Positions 1 to 7,032 of a stretch of 12,258 nucleotides of DNA are shown piece after piece. Position numbers and translations under genes: made by a program. The notes under the pieces were generated by a model that was given only the letters and a program-made list of their open reading frames with translations, was not told the origin of the DNA and did no database searches. The DNA is from Planctomycetaceae bacterium TMED10 (GTDB lineage: Bacteria > Planctomycetota > Planctomycetia > Pirellulales > UBA7805). The stretch covers positions 1-12,258 of the forward strand of contig NHBP01000002.1 in assembly GCA_002168195.1 (NCBI GenBank), written 5' to 3'. The first letter of the stretch is position 1, and each line of letters starts with the position of its first letter.

Positions 1-819
1 AACTTTTGCAATCCCTCTATCTATAGTGGTTTTAGGTATCCACCAACCAGTAATGTAAGTATCTGCTTCGTTTCTTTTATCCATCTGAACACTATCTTTT
101 GCAAGACCAGGTTTAATATTTACTGTCTTACCAATCAAATTAAATTGTCCCTGAATAATAGAAGCAACATCTTTGATAGAAGTAGAACTGAAGGAAGTAA
201 TATGAAGAGGATCTTCTGATTTAAAGTCAGTGAACTTTTCCATCCCAGTCTCTAATGCCTCACAGCAGTCCTCAGCATAAAGGAACTGACGTTCTTCTGT
301 GCCATCAGTCATCATTTCAAATTCTCCTTCTTCAAATCCTTTACGGATGAAGTCAGTGATCACATGAGCCTTCTCCATATCTTTTTCAATACCATAAACA
401 TTCCAGAACTTAACAGTCAGTCCTTTGAGTGCAGTGGTATGAAGTTCACCAACACGCTTCATTACACCATAAGGAGAGTAAGACATGTTACTCATTTGAG
501 ATGAAGCAAAAACAAATCTCTTCTTATATTTGCCAAGTAAACGAAAAGTATTTGCCATCATGCGAGTATTGTTATTCACAAACTCAAATGTATGCTGATA
601 CTTTTTGAGGTAACGTGAACCACCCACATCAAAGGCAAGAAAGAAAACAAAGTCGGCACTCTCAATTGCCTTCTCTATGATAGTGCTTGGTGTCACCCTC
701 AAATCATATTGAACACCATTTACAATATCAACATCTGTCACATTATGTCCCTTATCTTTTAAGTAATCAGATAGATAAGCACCGATCTGTCCAGCAGATC
801 CTAGGATTGTAATATTCAT
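1..819 (-). CDS. NAD(P)-dependent epimerase/dehydratase (extended SDR), 3'-partial
   Basis: The reading frame starts with ATG at 819 and stays open for 273 codons to the left edge, so the C-terminus is outside the window. The protein begins MNITILGSAGQIGAYL, a Rossmann GxxGxxG dinucleotide-binding loop (G7, G10, G13). An ASSQMS strand near residues 105-110 and SPYGVMK supply the SDR catalytic Ser and YxxxK (Y117, K121). FWNVYG (138-143) and DGTEERQFLYAEDCCEAL (172-189) are typical of UDP-glucose 4-epimerase and GDP-mannose epimerase relatives. It is expected to be a soluble enzyme that epimerises, dehydrates or reduces a nucleotide sugar; the substrate is unknown. It lies 9 bases after the stop of the upstream gene, with a weak TTGAG before the ATG. 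It is the second SDR of the cluster. Confidence 0.9.
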   Translation of the reverse strand, partial: MNITILGSAGQIGAYLSDYLKDKGHNVTDVDIVNGVQYDLRVTPSTIIEKAIESADFVFFLAFDVGGSRYLKKYQHTFEFVNNNTRMMANTFRLLGKYKKRFVFASSQMSNMSYSPYGVMKRVGELHTTALKGLTVKFWNVYGIEKDMEKAHVITDFIRKGFEEGEFEMMTDGTEERQFLYAEDCCEALETGMEKFTDFKSEDPLHITSFSSTSIKDVASIIQGQFNLIGKTVNIKPGLAKDSVQMDKRNEADTYITGWWIPKTTIDRGIAKV

Positions 820-828
820 ATACTCAAA

Positions 829-1575
829 TCAATTGCCGTAAGTGTGGTTTGCTACAAAAACTTTAAAGTTCCAGTTGTGTTTTTCATACTCTAGATTATT
901 AATGACTTTAGCATTATACCCAAGAGAAGAATCAGGAGTAAACATTGGACACCCTTCTTCGGTGATCCTTTGTAAGTTAGAATAGATTGTACCATATTTA
1001 TCCATCACATCAGAACCTCCCCATGCGATGATATCAAGAACAGCAAAGTCTGCTGCTCCAGTTTGAATCCAATCTGGACCAGGTTGAACATCAAAGACAT
1101 GCAGTTTACTTTGATCATAATCCTCAAACTCACCAGGAGGTTGTAAGAATAAAAGATCACTTCTCATACGAATCACATAGTCATACTTAAAGTTATTTTC
1201 TTCCTCATATTCTTTCTTCAGTTTGATTGCTTGCTCAATACCATAGAACATAGAGATCTGATGATCCTTTGGATGAGTTGCGTGCCATTGTATTCTCCAA
1301 GTATCAGAGAACATGTGCTCAAAGTTTCTTGGACGTTCATAAGAAATCTTTTTTGGTTTCCAGTTCTCATCAATCCATTCTTTAATCCCAGCATCTGGCC
1401 AGGTTCCTTGACCAACATCTGATCTAAACTGAGATCCAACTAATGATTCATCAAACCATAAATGTGCAAAAACATCTACATCATTTTGACCTAAACGGAA
1501 ATGTTGTTTATGGTTTTCATGGCACTCAAGAATACTTCTAGGTCTTCCTGAATAACAAAGGGCAATTCTTGTCAT
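829..1575 (-). CDS. Putative glycosyltransferase-like protein with YDYVIRMRSDL motif
   Basis: This 248-residue protein opens with IALCYSGRPRS, followed by a VDVFAHLWFD block (residues 33-42), and carries YDYVIRMRSDL at 131-141. This layout (short N-terminal beta strand, DVF-H-W, then YD-VIR-R-D-L) occurs in uncharacterised glycosyltransferase-like proteins of polysaccharide clusters and large viruses; I recognise the pattern but not a named family. The RxRSD segment may act like the DxD sugar-nucleotide site of GT-A enzymes, which is inference. There is no signal peptide or membrane segment. Its ATG at 1575 overlaps the upstream stop in an ATGA (1572-1575) and has no clear Shine-Dalgarno, which suggests translational coupling. 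Confidence 0.75.
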   Translation of the reverse strand: MTRIALCYSGRPRSILECHENHKQHFRLGQNDVDVFAHLWFDESLVGSQFRSDVGQGTWPDAGIKEWIDENWKPKKISYERPRNFEHMFSDTWRIQWHATHPKDHQISMFYGIEQAIKLKKEYEEENNFKYDYVIRMRSDLLFLQPPGEFEDYDQSKLHVFDVQPGPDWIQTGAADFAVLDIIAWGGSDVMDKYGTIYSNLQRITEEGCPMFTPDSSLGYNAKVINNLEYEKHNWNFKVFVANHTYGN

Positions 1576-2021
1576 GGTAACATGTGGGGGTAATCTGTAC
1601 AGATGCCATATGGCACTTCATCTTTAATATGTGTCTTAAAACTATCTACCATCTCCCAATCAAGAAGTGGAATGATAGTTTTGTCATCAAAAGTTTGTTC
1701 TATATCATGCAACCAAATTTTTTTATTTGATGTGTATGAATATGGATCACCAGTGTGACAAAAGGATTGGAATATTTCACAGGTCTTTGCTGCTTCTACA
1801 TTTTTACAATGCAACCAAAGATTATCCTGTCTCTTAAAGAACCAATTCCAAGTTACTTTATATTGTGGTTCATCATGACCAAGCCAAAACTCACCATCAA
1901 TATCCCATACATCAATCTCTACATCATACCCATTACCAAGAGCACAATCAATGTAACTAGGAGCATTCTCCCTACCAGGAACTCGTCCTCGGATATTACC
2001 TCTGTGAGATATAATTCTCAT
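1572..2021 (-). CDS. Short glycerophosphodiester phosphodiesterase-like protein
   Basis: This 149-residue protein starts MRIISHRGN and continues ENAPSYIDCALGNGYDVEID. These match the GDPD/PI-PLC-type TIM barrel: HRG near the N-terminus (H6, R7), an ExD metal site (E35, D37), then LGHDEP (H49, D50) as the second catalytic histidine. LHCKN (70-74) and CTDYP (141-145) resemble later barrel strands. GDPD enzymes cleave glycerophosphodiesters to an alcohol and glycerol-3-phosphate, but they usually have about 230-300 residues, so this one is strongly shortened. The catalytic residues are kept and the frame is clean, so it looks like a compact enzyme rather than a pseudogene. GAGGAAG lies just upstream of the ATG. 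The substrate in a sugar cluster is unknown; a glycerol- or lipid-linked sugar phosphate is possible. Confidence 0.78.
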   Translation of the reverse strand: MRIISHRGNIRGRVPGRENAPSYIDCALGNGYDVEIDVWDIDGEFWLGHDEPQYKVTWNWFFKRQDNLWLHCKNVEAAKTCEIFQSFCHTGDPYSYTSNKKIWLHDIEQTFDDKTIIPLLDWEMVDSFKTHIKDEVPYGICTDYPHMLP

Positions 2022-2329
2022 ACTTCCTCAATGCGTAATGATTTATCCTCAATAAAGAGATCATAAAATGGTTTATCAACACGGAGTTCATGATACTTAC
2101 ATCCCCAATCTGACAGTTGTTGTTGTGTCAGATTAGTCCAATCAATTTGTTTCCTACTACCTCTTGCTGTCCAATACACAATCGTATTTCCTTGGTCATA
2201 CAATTGATTAATTTTATCAATGTTATTTTGAATTGGTTTTGCTTTGGTGTAATCGTGAGTTGTTCCAAAATCTGTAGATGATTCTCGATTACAAATCGTT
2301 TCATCAATATCAACATAAATCACTTTCAT
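2018..2329 (-). CDS. HAD-like phosphatase, capsule-biosynthesis type (copy 1)
   Basis: This 103-residue protein has the small HAD fold. DIDET (residues 7-11) holds the nucleophile Asp and the acid/base Asp, YWTARG (52-57) the motif II Thr, K86 in DKP motif III, and FIEDKS (92-97) the acidic motif IV. No cap domain is present. Such mini-HADs are common in capsule and LPS clusters and are presumed to remove phosphate from a sugar phosphate. It is clearly a paralogue of the gene at 5970-6299: the two share the PIQ-x2-IDKIN-x-LYD-x-GNTIVY-x-TARG block and WGCKYH. The ATG overlaps the upstream stop (ATGA, 2326-2329), and the C-terminus overlaps the next gene by 4 bases. Confidence 0.88.
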   Translation of the reverse strand: MKVIYVDIDETICNRESSTDFGTTHDYTKAKPIQNNIDKINQLYDQGNTIVYWTARGSRKQIDWTNLTQQQLSDWGCKYHELRVDKPFYDLFIEDKSLRIEEV

Positions 2330-2991
2330 TGATACATTTTTCTCCTATGTTTTTCACTGGGACATTTGTCTATCTCATCAACCTGTTCACTCGTAAGGAA
2401 ATTAGTTTGCCCAAGAACCTTAGATCCAATAAAAATTTCTGCAGATTTTTCACACATCATTGTGGATGCAATACATTCTTTATGAGAAGAGGATGCTGTT
2501 ATTATACCATGGTTTTCAAGTAATATCAATTTAGGAAAGTATTGATACTCTTCAACAAATATAGTTACATACTTTTTAATTTGTTCAAGTAATGGTTTAC
2601 CTGGCATTGCATAAGGAACTACACAAGACTTAGCACCATTCCTCACTACCTGATCAGGAAATAACCTATGATCTGCAAAGGAATAGATCTGCTCAGAGCA
2701 CAACACCTGCATGGTCTTTGTTGGATGAGTGTGAGCTACAAAATTAATATCTTCAAACTCTCTCAAGATCCATGCATGAAAACCAGTTTCAATACTTGGT
2801 TTTAATCCTAATGAATCAAAGGGCACCCCCGTCATCTTACATGCAATCATCTCAGATTTTCCAAGTTTGGTCAATGAAGCACCACTTGCCTTCATCCAAA
2901 AACTGTCATCATCTCGCACAGAGACATTCCCTTCACCACAAATGGCAAAAGAACTCAATGCCCATGCAAGTTCTAGTATTGAGGTATCCAT
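2326..2991 (-). CDS. Class II aldolase/adducin family protein
   Basis: This 221-residue protein has the ordered signatures of the fuculose-phosphate aldolase family. GEGNVSVR (residues 19-26) and KASG (34-37) form the phosphate-binding loops, PSIETG (65-70) holds the catalytic Glu (E68), HTHP (87-90) gives two zinc histidines and ENHG (159-162) the third (H161). Family members carry out zinc-dependent retro-aldol cleavage or condensation of ketose phosphates with DHAP; some are epimerases or decarboxylases. All zinc ligands and the acid residue are present, so it should be active. The N-terminus is a little shorter than usual. It overlaps the upstream glycosyltransferase by 19 bases and has no visible Shine-Dalgarno. 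The neighbouring HAD phosphatase could act on its product. Confidence 0.9.
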   Translation of the reverse strand: MDTSILELAWALSSFAICGEGNVSVRDDDSFWMKASGASLTKLGKSEMIACKMTGVPFDSLGLKPSIETGFHAWILREFEDINFVAHTHPTKTMQVLCSEQIYSFADHRLFPDQVVRNGAKSCVVPYAMPGKPLLEQIKKYVTIFVEEYQYFPKLILLENHGIITASSSHKECIASTMMCEKSAEIFIGSKVLGQTNFLTSEQVDEIDKCPSEKHRRKMYQ

Positions 2992-4079
2992 TTGAATAAA
3001 AATTTGGATAGTTTATTTAGATCTACTTTCCAAGGTGAGTTTAATCCTCCAGAGATAGATAATGATCCATCACTCTCAACAGATTCTTCTTGCTTGTCAG
3101 TAAACTCAGTATACTCGAAATGAGTAAGATCTGTATGTTCCATAGAATACCCAAATCTAAAATTCACATCAAAGAAAGTTGGACTATCAATAGAGAAAAC
3201 TTTAGTTTCTGGTGGAGAGAATATGACATTACACATTCCACCACCAATTGGACCTGCAACATACTTTGCATTCCTAAACATACCAACCTTTTCTTCCATT
3301 GTCAAGTTCTCGCAGAACACTTCTTCAAAACCCCAACTGATAAACATCTCTGCAACTTCATCTTCGTTAACACACTTACGACGTTCCGTATAGTTCGTTC
3401 CGATGTTTGATGTGTCACCATTTAACCAGGTGCGACGAGAGATATAAATCTTTTCAGGGCCCACATAGTCACTCTTCATCTGATTAACAACATCAAATAC
3501 TCCTTTATGTGGACGACAATTAGATAATCCATTATGTGTCAATGATGATGAAATACATACACTATTATACATCACATCCGTATCAAGAAATACCACATCT
3601 TTTTTAGTGATCCCTAACATCTCAAGACTATCCCACACAAATGGATAAAGATCATCTTGTCCCTCTGGAGGACTGACAAGTAACTTCATGTCAGGATGAA
3701 TATATTTTTCATTGAAGTAAGAATATAGATATGGCAGAGTATCATATATGAAATGATAATAGTTTGACATGTTATACGCAAAGTAGAACATTGGAACATC
3801 ACAAGTCTTTCCTAAGGGAATATGCTCTATCTCATAATTCATACCACTAGTTTCATATACAGTTCCTCTATCAAGAGACATAAACTTTTCTCTGAGAGGA
3901 AGGTATAACCTTTTGTTATTATAAGAATATACAAGAGGTAATGGATAATGTTTTGATAGTCCAGTAATTTTTACACAACTAAAATATGCAACTTCTATAG
4001 TTCTACCACTTTTATCCGTAGTAGATATTTTTCTCGTAGGACCATGGTCCCAATATCTAATTGGTAAAGTAATCTTCAT
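2973..4079 (-). CDS. GT61 (DUF563)-like glycosyltransferase
   Basis: This 368-residue protein matches the layout of the GT61/DUF563 family. NMSNYYHFIYDTLPYLYSY (about residues 103-121) is the family's hallmark N-Y-x-H-x-x-x-D-x-L-P block. It is followed by a KIYISRR strand (around residue 210), RRKCVNEDEV, and a C-terminal block with ENLTMEEKVGMF, then AKYVAGPIGGGMCNVIFSPP, which contains the characteristic GxxGGGxxNxxF loop. GT61 enzymes transfer xylose, GlcNAc or other sugars to glycans. No membrane anchor is evident, so it is probably cytoplasmic. Its start overlaps the end of the tandem nucleotidyltransferase by 23 bases. Donor and acceptor cannot be read from the sequence. Confidence 0.87.
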   Translation of the reverse strand: MKITLPIRYWDHGPTRKISTTDKSGRTIEVAYFSCVKITGLSKHYPLPLVYSYNNKRLYLPLREKFMSLDRGTVYETSGMNYEIEHIPLGKTCDVPMFYFAYNMSNYYHFIYDTLPYLYSYFNEKYIHPDMKLLVSPPEGQDDLYPFVWDSLEMLGITKKDVVFLDTDVMYNSVCISSSLTHNGLSNCRPHKGVFDVVNQMKSDYVGPEKIYISRRTWLNGDTSNIGTNYTERRKCVNEDEVAEMFISWGFEEVFCENLTMEEKVGMFRNAKYVAGPIGGGMCNVIFSPPETKVFSIDSPTFFDVNFRFGYSMEHTDLTHFEYTEFTDKQEESVESDGSLSISGGLNSPWKVDLNKLSKFLFKWIPQY

Positions 4080-5631
4080 TATATGTGTAAGGATGCCAAG
4101 TCACTTTGTTAAAAAATTTCTGCCAGTACCGATATGTTTTTAAATCATTTGGTGTTCCCCAACAGATGTAATGATCAATCTCAAAATTCTTTACATTATA
4201 TCCCAACTCAATTGCTTCATTCAAAAGATTATCAACATAGAATTCACCATTTGTTCTTTCATCTTTTTTGTAAAGATTCTCTAAAGAATTAAAATAAATC
4301 TGCTTGTTTCTAAAGAACATTGTACCGACAATAGCATATTCATCTACAGGGTTTGTTCCTGTAAAGTTCTTTACATTTACTTTAGTAACATTTCCAGATG
4401 CATCCACATCCAACCAAGAATACATATCAGGATTATGATGTGCAGTGTAGTTATTCTTATAACTCCAAACTACAATATCATTATCCAGGTCTTCAATTAA
4501 GTCAGCAAACTTATCAGAATCATATAGTGCGCCATTATCACATGCAGATAAAATAATTGAAGACTCATCATCAATCTCATCCACTATCTTTGCGGTGGTA
4601 CAAGCTTGACCTTCGGTTACCTCATTAATCCATACAACATTCCCAAAATCCTCAATAGGAAGCATACTCATATGAGATGTTAAACAAGCAAACACTGTCT
4701 CATCTGTTTCAGGAAGACAGTGTAGTGCCCGATCAACCATATACTGTCCGTTAATTTCAATAAAGGGTTTAGGAATACCATATCCCTCTTTAGAGAATCT
4801 ACTTCCTGCTCCAGCCATCGGCAATGCTGTTGTACAGTTCTTAATTTTTAATGGTTTATTTCCTTCCATTACTGCACGATAGTAATCAGACCATTGCTGA
4901 TACATCTTTACATCTAGTGGTGTTCCCCACTGAAGCATATTTGAGACCTCATATACAGTGTTGTATAATCCATCCCTGATCATCAGATTGTGAACCAAAC
5001 TAACATAATATTCTCCATTAATATTGACATCATCATCAATCAACTTCTGAAAGTAATACTTTACATACTTACCTTTTTTGAAATAATAAGTTCCAGTCGA
5101 AGCATACTCCGACATCTTGTCGTCAGTAAATGGTCTCTTCTCACGAATCTCTTCGATTTGATATGACCCCAGTCTCAATCTACAGAATGCATAATTATCA
5201 CCACCCAACATATGAGGATGAAATCCTGTATATGAAACTACGCATCCATCACATTGAGTATCATCTACATGAGATTTAAAATCATCATAATCCCAGTTCA
5301 TAGAAAAATCACAGTAATTTACGATGACTTGCTCCTCATCATCGATGTCCTTCAATGCCTGAAGAACACTGTGAACTGGACCTAACTTGTGAGGATCAAT
5401 AACTCTAATCGAAGATCCCTCAGGGAGTTTATGAAGTAAGAGACCTGCAACATCAGTTTCATCATGATGCTTTCTGTTCAGTATACACACAAATTCAGAA
5501 TCTTTTGGATAAAGATCAATGATGTGTTCGATGACAGTTTTACCATCAATCTCTAAAAGATACTTCGGTACTGTGTATCCAGCATCCATGAACCTGCGGC
5601 TCATACCAGACATAGGGATAACAACTTTCAT
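4057..5631 (-). CDS. Tandem two-domain sugar-phosphate nucleotidyltransferase
   Basis: This 524-residue protein consists of two NTP-transferase domains from internal duplication. Domain 1 (about 1-253) opens VVIPMSGMSRRF with VPK at 21-23; domain 2 (about 266-511) opens LPMAGAGSRF with IPK at 286-288. The same landmarks recur at a constant 256-residue offset: CD at 107-108 / 364-365 (near 256), GTYYF / GTMFF, NGEYYV at 205 / NGEFYV at 461, and WGTP at 235 / 491. Family members join a sugar phosphate or similar to NMP from NTP, releasing pyrophosphate. Domain 2 keeps the canonical GxGSR loop, while domain 1 has GMSRR and so an altered loop. A strong AAAGGAG lies 6 bases before the ATG. It starts 1 base after the cupin gene stop and probably supplies activated sugar to the glycosyltransferases. 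Confidence 0.92.
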   Translation of the reverse strand: MKVVIPMSGMSRRFMDAGYTVPKYLLEIDGKTVIEHIIDLYPKDSEFVCILNRKHHDETDVAGLLLHKLPEGSSIRVIDPHKLGPVHSVLQALKDIDDEEQVIVNYCDFSMNWDYDDFKSHVDDTQCDGCVVSYTGFHPHMLGGDNYAFCRLRLGSYQIEEIREKRPFTDDKMSEYASTGTYYFKKGKYVKYYFQKLIDDDVNINGEYYVSLVHNLMIRDGLYNTVYEVSNMLQWGTPLDVKMYQQWSDYYRAVMEGNKPLKIKNCTTALPMAGAGSRFSKEGYGIPKPFIEINGQYMVDRALHCLPETDETVFACLTSHMSMLPIEDFGNVVWINEVTEGQACTTAKIVDEIDDESSIILSACDNGALYDSDKFADLIEDLDNDIVVWSYKNNYTAHHNPDMYSWLDVDASGNVTKVNVKNFTGTNPVDEYAIVGTMFFRNKQIYFNSLENLYKKDERTNGEFYVDNLLNEAIELGYNVKNFEIDHYICWGTPNDLKTYRYWQKFFNKVTWHPYTYNEDYFTN

Positions 5632-5632
5632 A

Positions 5633-5989
5633 TTAATCTCCTTTAATTACTCTATAACTGTCTTCATCAAAATGTTCTGTAGAAAATTCAAATAACTCAG
5701 ATGATTCAACAGCAATCATCTGATGCCTCAGTCCACGATAGATGTGAAATTTATCTCCTGGTTCTAGGATGCAGTCATTTGCTTTTGCCAGGTCATCACT
5801 ATCTCCATAGTATAATAGTATTCTACCAGACTGCAGATAAAATGTTTCATCCTTTAAGTTATGATAGTGCCATGAACACCTCTTTCCTTCATCAAAGAAA
5901 AGAAGTTTACCACAATACTCATCGGTATTGACAATCCATTTTTCATATCCCCATCCTTTAGGGACATGTTTAATTTCTGAAGAAATCAT
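5633..5989 (-). CDS. Cupin-fold sugar-phosphate isomerase-like protein
   Basis: With the chosen start the protein has 118 residues and begins MISSEIKHVPKGWGYEKW. It has a single cupin barrel: motif 1 as CSWHYHNLKDETFYLQSG (metal ligands H41, H43, E48) and motif 2 as LEPGDKFHIYRGLRHQM (H89). The GWGYE lead-in resembles the mannose-6-phosphate isomerase domain of ManC, so a role in sugar-phosphate isomerisation is likely, although many cupins bind sugars without that activity. ATG at 5989 is preceded by AAAGGA 10 bases upstream. An in-frame ATG at 6010 would add 7 residues but has no ribosome site and overlaps the upstream gene more. It lies between the HAD gene and the nucleotidyltransferase. 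Confidence 0.88.
   Translation of the reverse strand: MISSEIKHVPKGWGYEKWIVNTDEYCGKLLFFDEGKRCSWHYHNLKDETFYLQSGRILLYYGDSDDLAKANDCILEPGDKFHIYRGLRHQMIAVESSELFEFSTEHFDEDSYRVIKGD
5638..5644 (-). promoter_or_regulatory. Strong Shine-Dalgarno of the tandem nucleotidyltransferase
   Basis: Read on the minus strand this is AAAGGAG, with 6 bases to the ATG at 5631. It is one of the best ribosome sites in the window and lies inside the end of the cupin gene. Most other starts rely on overlap with the preceding stop. Confidence 0.75.
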
Positions 5990-6299
5990 CGGAGTGTATT
6001 CCTTTATCATCTACGTAATAATCACCAGAAGGTTTTCCAAGAAATAATTGATGATACTTACATCCCCACAAACTTAATTGTATCTCAGTAAATTCATAAA
6101 ATTCTTTTTTTGCCAGGTCTGCATTATTTTTATACCTACCCATTCCTCTGGCAGTGAGATATACGATGGTATTTCCATCGTCGTATAGTTTATTTATTTT
6201 ATCAATACGATCCTGAATTGGTAATGCCTGCTCATATCTCATCTCATCTGTAGGACCAGGAGTGCATATAGTACCATCAATATCAATCACATATCTCAT
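5970..6299 (-). CDS. HAD-like phosphatase, capsule-biosynthesis type (copy 2)
   Basis: This 109-residue mini-HAD starts MRYVIDIDGTICTPG, with the nucleophile in DIDGT (D6, D8), motif II in YLTARG (T49), K89 in GKP, and motif IV in YYVDDKG (D97, D98). It is a capless phosphatase fold of the type found in polysaccharide clusters. It resembles the gene at 2018-2329 but has a longer central insert after TARG and a more canonical DDK motif. A GAGAGGG ribosome site sits 6 bases before the ATG. It follows the PfkB kinase with a 17-base overlap, where it could serve as the bisphosphate phosphatase step of a heptose route (the GmhB role). That assignment is inference; it is shorter than GmhB. Confidence 0.88.
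   Translation of the reverse strand: MRYVIDIDGTICTPGPTDEMRYEQALPIQDRIDKINKLYDDGNTIVYLTARGMGRYKNNADLAKKEFYEFTEIQLSLWGCKYHQLFLGKPSGDYYVDDKGIHSDDFFRN
6000..6005 (-). promoter_or_regulatory. Shine-Dalgarno deciding the cupin start
   Basis: AAAGGA on the minus strand lies 10 bases before ATG 5989 and downstream of the alternative ATG at 6010, which has no such site. It therefore favours the shorter cupin protein. Confidence 0.55.
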
Positions 6300-7032
6300 T
6301 TACATCCCTCTCAGATAATACATAAGTTCCAAAATGTGTTACAGCAATCGCAGCTGCTTTATTTGCATATGGTATTGCTTTCTCTATTTTAGCATACAAG
6401 AGATAAAAGTAAACAAGTGCAGATAAGAAAGTGTCCCCAGCACCACAAACATCAAATACTCCTACTCCAACTCCTGGATAGTTTACACCTTGATAATCTG
6501 CACCACCAGAACCTTTGGTTACAATTAAATTATTAGATTTAGTTTCTAATTTAGAATATTCATCAGCATTTATTTTAACATATGCATTATCTGTGGGTAA
6601 TACTTTTTTCTTACTATCAATAAAGACAGGTCCATCAAACCACTCAACCAGTTCAAACATTCTCTCAGTTGTAATAAATCCCTTATCATAATCCGATATG
6701 ACAAGGGCATCAAAGTTATTTTCTGGTAGATCATAGTCAAGAGGTTTAGTAGGATTCTCTACGTCAACTCTAAGAAGTTGTTGATTATACCTTTCGTCAA
6801 TAAATCTACGTTTAATAATCCTTTCTTCTTGAGTAAGGATGTAAACCTCAACTCCAAATGACATGAGATTTTCTCTCACATTCCATGCCATCCCCATTTG
6901 CCTTTCTACTCTAGTTTTCTTAAGAATAGGTACTGGTGCTTCTGGATTAAGTCTTTCACATATCCCATAAACATATTCATCGGTACAACTATCTCCGATC
7001 AATAATACTTTGAATTGTTTTTGTTGTGGCAT
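6283..7032 (-). CDS. PfkB-family kinase resembling the HldE kinase domain
   Basis: The protein is 249 residues long from ATG 7032. VLLIGDSCTDEYVYG (9-23) and ERLNPEAPVPILK (26-38) match the start of heptose-7-phosphate kinase (HldE/RfaE domain I; R-I-S-PEAPVPV in E. coli). NQQLLRVD (83-90), VISDYDKG (111-118) and DVCGAGDTF (194-202, catalytic D200) complete the ribokinase fold. It is shorter than the roughly 320-residue HldE kinase domain: the stretch between the substrate lid and NQQL and a later helical stretch are reduced. It would phosphorylate C1 of a sugar-7-phosphate. AGGTGAT supports ATG 7032; a GTG at 7038 is also in frame but lies within that ribosome site. It overlaps the upstream nucleotidyltransferase by 44 bases. 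Confidence 0.88.
   Translation of the reverse strand: MPQQKQFKVLLIGDSCTDEYVYGICERLNPEAPVPILKKTRVERQMGMAWNVRENLMSFGVEVYILTQEERIIKRRFIDERYNQQLLRVDVENPTKPLDYDLPENNFDALVISDYDKGFITTERMFELVEWFDGPVFIDSKKKVLPTDNAYVKINADEYSKLETKSNNLIVTKGSGGADYQGVNYPGVGVGVFDVCGAGDTFLSALVYFYLLYAKIEKAIPYANKAAAIAVTHFGTYVLSERDVNEICD
6306..6312 (-). promoter_or_regulatory. Shine-Dalgarno of HAD phosphatase copy 2
   Basis: GAGAGGG on the minus strand, 6 bases before ATG 6299, within the last codons of the kinase gene. Confidence 0.55.

Noticed and set aside
1572..2021. Pseudogene interpretation of the short GDPD-like gene
   Set aside because: The frame is clean, the catalytic residues are complete, it has a reasonable ribosome site, and both ends fit the tight overlaps with its neighbours.
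3090..3410. Plus-strand open frame of 106 codons, and similar ones at 1755-2066, 2278-2523 and 8375-8695
   Set aside because: All lie opposite strongly supported minus-strand genes, show no recognisable motif and have low-complexity, Cys/His/Ser-rich compositions typical of antisense shadows.
6191..6198. AATAAATA on the minus strand, matching a relaxed late-promoter pattern
   Set aside because: It encodes the KINK residues of a HAD protein and has no gene start shortly downstream.
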